From NCBI GenBank assembly GCA_031278135.1, contig JAITKY010000192.1, forward strand, positions 1-10,673: DNA of 10,673 nt, given 5' to 3'. The notes under the pieces were generated by a model. That model ran no database searches and was not told the origin of the DNA. It saw only the letters and a program-made list of their open reading frames with translations. Position numbers and translations under genes: made by a program. Source of the stretch: Prevotellaceae bacterium (GTDB lineage Bacteria; Bacteroidota; Bacteroidia; Bacteroidales; UBA932). Shown piece by piece: positions 6,911 through 10,673 of the stretch; the stretch's first letter is position 1, and the number at the start of each line of letters is the position of its first letter.

Positions 6911-7894
6911 ATGAAGATAGGACATATTGATTTTGAGAGCAATCCATTGTTTTTGGCTCCTATGGAAAATGTTACGGATCCATCTTTCAGATATATGTGC
7001 AAGCAATTTGGAGCGGATATGGTATATACTGAATTTGTTTCGTCCGACGGTTTGATACGTGATGCATACAAATCGCTGGAGAAGTTGAAAATCAGTGATG
7101 ACGAGCGTCCCATCGGGATACAGATTTATGGGCATTTGATTGAGCCGATGATTGAAGCGGCACAAATGGCGGAACAGGCGAACCCGGATTTGATTGATAT
7201 AAACTTCGGTTGTCCGGTAAAAAAAATCGCTAACAGAGGCGCTGGTTCGGGAATGATGAAAGATCCCGATAAAATGGTCGAAATGACCCGGCAAATAGTC
7301 AATGCTGTTAATGTTCCCGTAACAGTCAAAACCCGTTTGGGATGGGACGAAAACAGTCTGATAATATGCGAATTGGCAGAACGTTTACAGGATGTGGGCA
7401 TTGCAGCGCTGACAATTCATGGACGGACACGTAGCCAGTTGTATAAAGGCCTTGCCGACTGGACTTTGATAGGCGAAATGAAACATAACAGGCGGATACA
7501 TATTCCCATTATTGGCAATGGGGATGTGAACAGTCCCGAAGTGGCAAAAGAACGGTTTGAGATGTATGGAACAGACGCAATTATGATTGGCAGAGCAACT
7601 TACGGATGTCCATGGATATTCAGAAGCATCAAACATTATCTCGAAAAAGGGGAATTGTTGCCCGAACCGGACGTTGACGAAAGAGTCAGGATTGCTAAAA
7701 TGCACTTTCTCAAATCGGTTGAGGTAAAAGGCGAAAAAGTTGGAGTATTGGAAATGAGAAGACATTTGAGTTCATACTTTAAAGGATTGAATGATTTTAA
7801 GGATACAAAATTGAAACTTGTAACAGAAAACAACCCTGAAGAGGTGCTTAAATTGCTTGATTATATAGGAAAACGCTGGGAAAATGGTGAATGA
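6911..7894 (+). CDS. dusB: tRNA-dihydrouridine synthase
   Basis: FMN-dependent enzyme that reduces specific uridines of tRNA to dihydrouridine using NADPH. A TIM-barrel domain fills most of the 327 residues. It begins with the typical FLAPMENVTDPSFR strand-loop. The signature DINFGCPVKKIANRGAGSGM carries the catalytic cysteine at residue 101. Phosphate-binding strands follow (VTVKTRLGW, LTIHGRTRSQLYKG, GNGDVNS, IMIGRATYGCPW). The C-terminal helical domain begins at about residue 240. I chose ATG 6911; an in-frame TTG two codons earlier is possible but unneeded. It is the first gene of an overlapping four-gene operon and overlaps rpiB by 11 bases. Family is certain; the DusB subgroup is the likely one by motif. 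Confidence 0.93.
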   Translation: MKIGHIDFESNPLFLAPMENVTDPSFRYMCKQFGADMVYTEFVSSDGLIRDAYKSLEKLKISDDERPIGIQIYGHLIEPMIEAAQMAEQANPDLIDINFGCPVKKIANRGAGSGMMKDPDKMVEMTRQIVNAVNVPVTVKTRLGWDENSLIICELAERLQDVGIAALTIHGRTRSQLYKGLADWTLIGEMKHNRRIHIPIIGNGDVNSPEVAKERFEMYGTDAIMIGRATYGCPWIFRSIKHYLEKGELLPEPDVDERVRIAKMHFLKSVEVKGEKVGVLEMRRHLSSYFKGLNDFKDTKLKLVTENNPEEVLKLLDYIGKRWENGE

Positions 7895-8351
7895 AACATT
7901 TGATATGTCAGGACGGACAGGCATAGCGTCCGACCACGCAGGATACAATTTAAAGACCTGTCTTGTAGCGAGATTGAAGGAATGGGGTTGTGAGGTTACA
8001 GATTATGGTACCGATTCCGGCAATAGCGTCGATTATCCCGATTTCGGGCATCCGCTCGGCAAAGCCATTGATACAGGGGAATGTAAACGTGGAATTGCAA
8101 TATGTTATTCCGGCAACGGGATTAATATGGTTTTGAACCGTCACAGAGGCGTCAGGGCGGCGTTATGCTGGAACAAAGATGTTGCAGTGCTCGCACGAAA
8201 ACATAACGATGCCAATGTCTGTGTGTTACCGGGACATTTCATTACAGGCGAGGAAGCCGCAGATATTGTTAAATTGTTTTTTGCGACTTCGTTTGACGGA
8301 GGAAGACACCAGCGAAGAGTCGAAAAAATTAATTCGGGGTTACAGCGATGA
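7884..8351 (+). CDS. rpiB: Ribose-5-phosphate isomerase B
   Basis: Cytosolic isomerase interconverting ribose 5-phosphate and ribulose 5-phosphate in the pentose phosphate pathway, of the RpiB/LacAB fold. Visible marks are GIASDHAGYNLK near the N-terminus, DYGTDSGNSVDYPDF, the active-site segment GIAICYSGNGINM with the general-base cysteine, the RKHNDANVC histidine loop, and the substrate-binding GGRHQRRVEKI near the end. From ATG 7884 the protein is 155 residues with Cys74. From ATG 7905 it is 148 residues with Cys67, closer to the E. coli numbering (Cys66), so the second start is quite possible. The first start overlaps dusB by 11 bases. The stop overlaps the ybeY start as ATGA. Allose 6-phosphate activity cannot be excluded. 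Confidence 0.92.
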   Translation: MVNETFDMSGRTGIASDHAGYNLKTCLVARLKEWGCEVTDYGTDSGNSVDYPDFGHPLGKAIDTGECKRGIAICYSGNGINMVLNRHRGVRAALCWNKDVAVLARKHNDANVCVLPGHFITGEEAADIVKLFFATSFDGGRHQRRVEKINSGLQR

Positions 8352-8773
8352 TTGGATTTTATAGCGAAGGTGCGCCGTTCCCGCTCAAAGGGAAAAAATG
8401 GTCTGTTAAAAAGCAGATAGTGAGTTTGATAGAAATGGAAAACAGAAAAGCCGGCGATTTGTGCTTTGTTTTCTGTACGGATGATTATTTGCTCGAAATC
8501 AACAAAAAACATCTCGATCACGATTATTATACCGATGTCATAACTTTCGACTACACAACGGATAACGCCGTCTCGGGCGATATTTTCATTAGTGTCGAAA
8601 GGGTGACTGAAAATGCCGCTGAATTTGACGTATCGTTCAACCATGAACTAAGCAGGGTTATGTATCATGGAGTCTTGCACTTGTGTGGATATAACGACAA
8701 GTCGGACGACGAAAAACAAACAATGCAGAAAAAAGAAGATTTTTATTTAAAAACATTTTCAATAACAGAATAA
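8348..8773 (+). CDS. ybeY: YbeY-type metal-dependent endoribonuclease / rRNA maturation factor
   Basis: A 141-residue member of the UPF0054 family, a single-strand RNase required in many bacteria for 16S rRNA 3'-end processing and ribosome quality control. The fold is recognisable from residue 60 (DVITFDY, SGDIFISVERV). The signature helix HGVLHLCGYND has His107 and His111. The usual third metal-ligand histidine of HGxLHLxGYDH is replaced by Asp117. I recall the same change in other Bacteroidota YbeY proteins, so it is probably a lineage trait rather than damage. The ATG overlaps the rpiB stop by four bases, and the stop shares one base with the sigma factor start (TAATG), so translation is likely coupled. 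Confidence 0.9.
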   Translation: MIGFYSEGAPFPLKGKKWSVKKQIVSLIEMENRKAGDLCFVFCTDDYLLEINKKHLDHDYYTDVITFDYTTDNAVSGDIFISVERVTENAAEFDVSFNHELSRVMYHGVLHLCGYNDKSDDEKQTMQKKEDFYLKTFSITE

Positions 8774-9360
8774 TGCCAAAAGATACTGATCAGGAATTAA
8801 TACAAAAAGCTTTAAACAAAGACCAGAAAGCGTATAGCCGCTTGTTGTCGCGCTACCGTGACAATATTTTCTACTATATTCTGAGAATGGTCGGAGATAA
8901 AACACACGCCGACGACCTTACACTGGAATCGTTCGACAAAGCTTTTCAAAATCTGCATAAATATGACGAGCAATATGCTTTTAGCACATGGCTTTACAAG
9001 ATTGCTAAAAATTGTACGATTGATTTCGTGAGAAAACGGAAACTGAACTCTCTCCATATCAATTACGGTTCGGACGAAGATGAATCTTCGATAAACGAAA
9101 GCGCTTTATACTCAAGCGCTCCTAATCCCGAAGAGAGTATGATACAGCAACAGGAGGAATTGAAATTAATGAATTTCATAGAATCGATGAAACCAAGATA
9201 TCGAAAACTCATTGAACTAAGGTATATTAATGAATATGCTTATGAAGAAATCGCCGAAGAACTTAATATTCCATTAGGAACAGTTAAAACGCGACTTTTC
9301 CGTGCAAAAAATATTCTCGCAGAGATGATTCTTACTGCATCGGAAGACGAAAAAAAATAA
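8773..9360 (+). CDS. ECF-type RNA polymerase sigma factor
   Basis: A 195-residue sigma-70 family protein with only regions 2 and 4. Region 2 covers about residues 20-92: YSRLLSRYRDNIFYYILRMV, the DDLTLESFDKAF core-binding helix at 47-58, and FSTWLYKIAKNCTIDFVRKR, which binds the -10 element. A linker of about 40 residues is acidic and serine-rich. Region 4 is at about 128-186, with the helix-turn-helix EEIAEELNIPLGTVKTRLFRAK. It is closest to general RpoE-like sigma factors. No anti-sigma gene follows and none precedes it, so its control is not visible. It is the last gene of the dusB operon, sharing one base with the ybeY stop. No obvious terminator is seen directly downstream. Confidence 0.93.
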   Translation: MPKDTDQELIQKALNKDQKAYSRLLSRYRDNIFYYILRMVGDKTHADDLTLESFDKAFQNLHKYDEQYAFSTWLYKIAKNCTIDFVRKRKLNSLHINYGSDEDESSINESALYSSAPNPEESMIQQQEELKLMNFIESMKPRYRKLIELRYINEYAYEEIAEELNIPLGTVKTRLFRAKNILAEMILTASEDEKK

Positions 9361-9567
9361 AACTCCTGCGTGAATCCATATCAGTATTTGTCTAAAAAAC
9401 TACAATACTCAAATTTATAGCAATTTATATTCGAAAAAAAAAGATCGAAACTTTAATTCGGCGTATGCCAATCTTTTCATTGATTGATCAGAATTTACAG
9501 AAGTTATGTACAATCCTGTTAATTCGTGTCTGTCCGAAAGCTCTGTTATATCAATTGTATTGTCGTG

Positions 9568-9599
9568 AGACCTAACAGGTTAAAAAATCAGTCAGGTCT
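9568..9599. repeat. Decayed inverted repeat AGACCT...AGGTCT
   Basis: Perfect 6-base outer arms (9568-9573 and 9594-9599) enclose CAGGT and TCAGG half-repeats on either side of an A-rich centre. It resembles the common Bacteroidota intergenic motif with AGACCTAACAGGTT arms, here with the right arm mutated. It could be an old terminator for the sigma factor operon, about 210 bases downstream, or a mobile repeat relic. Confidence 0.45.
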
Positions 9600-9698
9600 G
9601 AACAAGCGCAGCGCAGTTCCGGGGACAACGCCAACCCTCTCTATCAACCCCGCAAGACCCCCCAGCGGGACCTACGGGAGGCACTGTTATATAAAAAC

Positions 9699-9855
9699 GG
9701 CAAAACGAAACGTCCCTCATTCTGCAAAACGAAACGTCCCTATTTAAGCCCGGCACTCTAACTTCAAAACACCATTAAATCAATATTTTACTATATAATC
9801 ATCACCTTACTCGTTGTCCATCCGTTGTCCACCCGTTGGGACGTTTCGTTTTGCC
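9699..9855. repeat. 18-base motif in three copies, flanking as inverted repeats
   Basis: GGCAAAACGAAACGTCCC occurs at 9699-9716. A 17-base copy (GCAAAACGAAACGTCCC) follows in direct orientation at 9724-9740, offset by 24 bases, and both continue with T. An exact 18-base inverted copy ends the segment at 9838-9855. The outer copies therefore bound a 157-base segment like terminal inverted repeats, but no matching target duplication is seen outside them. A small non-autonomous element, a REP-like family or protein-binding sites are all possible. Confidence 0.7.
9812..9840. repeat. 11-base tandem repeat, about 2.6 units
   Basis: CGTTGTCCATC (9812-9822) is followed directly by CGTTGTCCACC (9823-9833) and a partial CGTTGGG (9834-9840), which runs into the inverted 18-base motif. 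One base differs between the two full units. The function is unknown. Confidence 0.6.
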
Positions 9856-9891
9856 GAAATTCAAAAAATTCGACGCAATGATTAATAAAGG

Positions 9892-9918
9892 TTGATTTTC
9901 GGAAAAACATTACTTTTG
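9892..9918 (+). promoter_or_regulatory. Promoter of the broken two-TM protein gene
   Basis: TACTTTTG at 9911-9918 matches TAnnTTTG and is identical to both boxes of kbl. A TTG at 9892-9894 lies 16 bases upstream. The ATG at 9934 is 15 bases after the box, so the leader would be very short. The promoter looks intact although the gene is not. Confidence 0.5.
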
Positions 9919-9933
9919 CAAAAAATAAAAGGC

Positions 9934-10347
9934 ATGAAAGAATACTTATTAAATAGGATTTGGGAAGAGATGAAACAAGTTAATACAAATATGTATTATG
10001 CTGAGATTATTAGAGATAGGCAAACTAAAATAGGGAAATACAAAGATTTTATAATTACTATTTTTTTCAGCTGGTGGAGCCGCGCTATCGCTTATAAATA
10101 TTCTTTTTCCAACTATTGCGGCAACGGTTGTGGCTATTTTGGCAATAATAACACAGTTTTTTCAGTTCTACAATGGGGATAAGTTATGCGGTCTTCATAC
10201 GGATTGCACTATGTACTTCAACAGGTTGCAGGATTTGTTTTGCTGCTTAATTATGACGAGATAAACGCAAAAGAAGCCCTTGTCCGCTTTGATTCGTTGC
10301 TTGACGCGAACGCCGGAAATCGGGCAAATATTCGGCAAAATCAATAA
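9934..10347 (+). pseudogene. Frameshifted SLATT-like two-transmembrane protein
   Basis: The ATG at 9934 opens a frame (MKEYLLNRIWEEMKQVNTNM...) that derails after the T7 run at 10061-10067 and stops at 10182. From 10067 the next frame continues smoothly for 56 codons (SAGGAALSLINILFPTIAAT, then VVAILAIITQFF and FNRLQDLF). At the T4 run 10238-10241 it must return to the original frame (LLLNYDEINAKEAL), ending at the TAA at 10345-10347. One extra T at the first run and one missing T at the second restore a 137-residue protein: N-terminal amphipathic helices (1-38), two adjacent membrane helices (about 39-57 and 58-77), and a C-terminal helical region. This layout resembles SLATT domains, predicted pore-forming effectors of nucleotide-dependent defence systems. 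The family call is from memory of the pattern; the frame logic is seen directly. Confidence 0.65.
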
Positions 10348-10380
10348 AAAAAACAGAAACGGCGGCTAAACAAAAAAGTG

Positions 10381-10398
10381 CGGTGTACATTTGCACCG
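10381..10398 (+). promoter_or_regulatory. TACATTTG box inside a small palindrome
   Basis: TACATTTG (10386-10393) fits the TAnnTTTG consensus and is flanked exactly by the inverted arms CGGTG and CACCG. No TTG is found at the -33 position. It points rightward toward short frames at 10410 and 10461. The palindrome could be an operator, or chance. Confidence 0.35.
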
Positions 10399-10460
10399 TG
10401 AAATCAATAATGATTTTCGAAGAGTAAATATAAATATTATAAGATAAAAATTGCATAGAG

Positions 10461-10619
<159 letters not shown>

Positions 10620-10673
10620 AGATATATAGATAGACAAAGAGAAAAAAATAGATAAAAATATATAGAGAGATCA

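Larger units (their letters stand above)
9361..9891. other. Gene-free accessory region with decayed repeats
   Basis: No credible coding sequence is seen. The one open frame of note (GTG 9526 to 9747) has repeat-derived composition and is rejected. The region holds an imperfect inverted repeat GAATTTACAG/CTGTTAATTC (9491-9500 and 9516-9525), the AGACCT/AGGTCT pair, a GC-rich patch (about 9600-9690) in otherwise AT-rich DNA with a small CCCGC/GCGGG stem (9649-9653 and 9665-9669), and the three-copy 18-base motif. The composition change after the sigma factor gene marks a boundary between core and accessory DNA. Confidence 0.6.

Noticed and set aside
9671..9683. CCTACGGGAGGCA, identical to a conserved 16S rRNA stretch
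   Set aside because: Only these 13 bases match. The flanks on both sides do not continue the 16S sequence, so chance or repeat origin is more likely than an rRNA fragment.
9526..9747. Open frame of 73 codons starting at GTG 9526, ending with a repeated AKRNVP segment
   Set aside because: It spans decayed inverted repeats and the GC-rich patch, has no protein-like pattern, and the repeated residues simply translate the 24-base-spaced DNA motif.

Overview
The window looks like an AT-rich chromosomal segment of a member of the Bacteroidota, probably Bacteroidales. The signs are lineage-typical proteins (a DUF3467 protein, a BatE-like TPR/SH3 protein, an RRM protein with a Gly/Arg tail, a long-form pyrophosphatase), almost no Shine-Dalgarno sequences, and repeated TAnnTTTG boxes, the Bacteroidota -7 promoter element, ahead of gene starts. 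The genus cannot be named from the sequence alone.

Layout. Positions 1-425 hold the first codons of a leftward gene that leaves the window, then the upstream region of kbl (426-1631, +). A two-way hairpin separates kbl from a long leftward cluster: BatE-like protein, inorganic pyrophosphatase, DUF3467 protein, EtfB, an unknown very acidic protein, EtfA (6093 down to 1728). A leftward RRM-protein gene with its own promoter and a clear intrinsic terminator lies at 6233-6598. A divergent rightward operon follows, with overlapping junctions: dusB, rpiB, ybeY and an ECF-type sigma factor (6911-9360).

From 9361 to the end the character changes. About 530 bases carry no credible gene but contain decayed inverted repeats, a GC-rich patch and an 18-base motif in three copies, two direct and one inverted. 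Next comes a broken gene (9934-10347). Joining its three frames through two opposite single-base shifts in T-runs gives a two-transmembrane protein of about 137 residues that resembles the SLATT effector family. The window ends in an 86-base (GA)43 tract.

Working together: kbl acts in threonine-to-glycine breakdown. EtfAB passes electrons between a flavin dehydrogenase, not present here, and an acceptor. The pyrophosphatase removes PPi. dusB and ybeY act in tRNA modification and rRNA processing, and rpiB in the pentose phosphate pathway, so the right-hand operon mixes translation upkeep, sugar phosphate metabolism and a sigma factor. The core part is ordinary. The parts worth a second look are the acidic protein inside the etf cluster and the accessory right end with its frameshifted membrane protein, repeats and GA tract.
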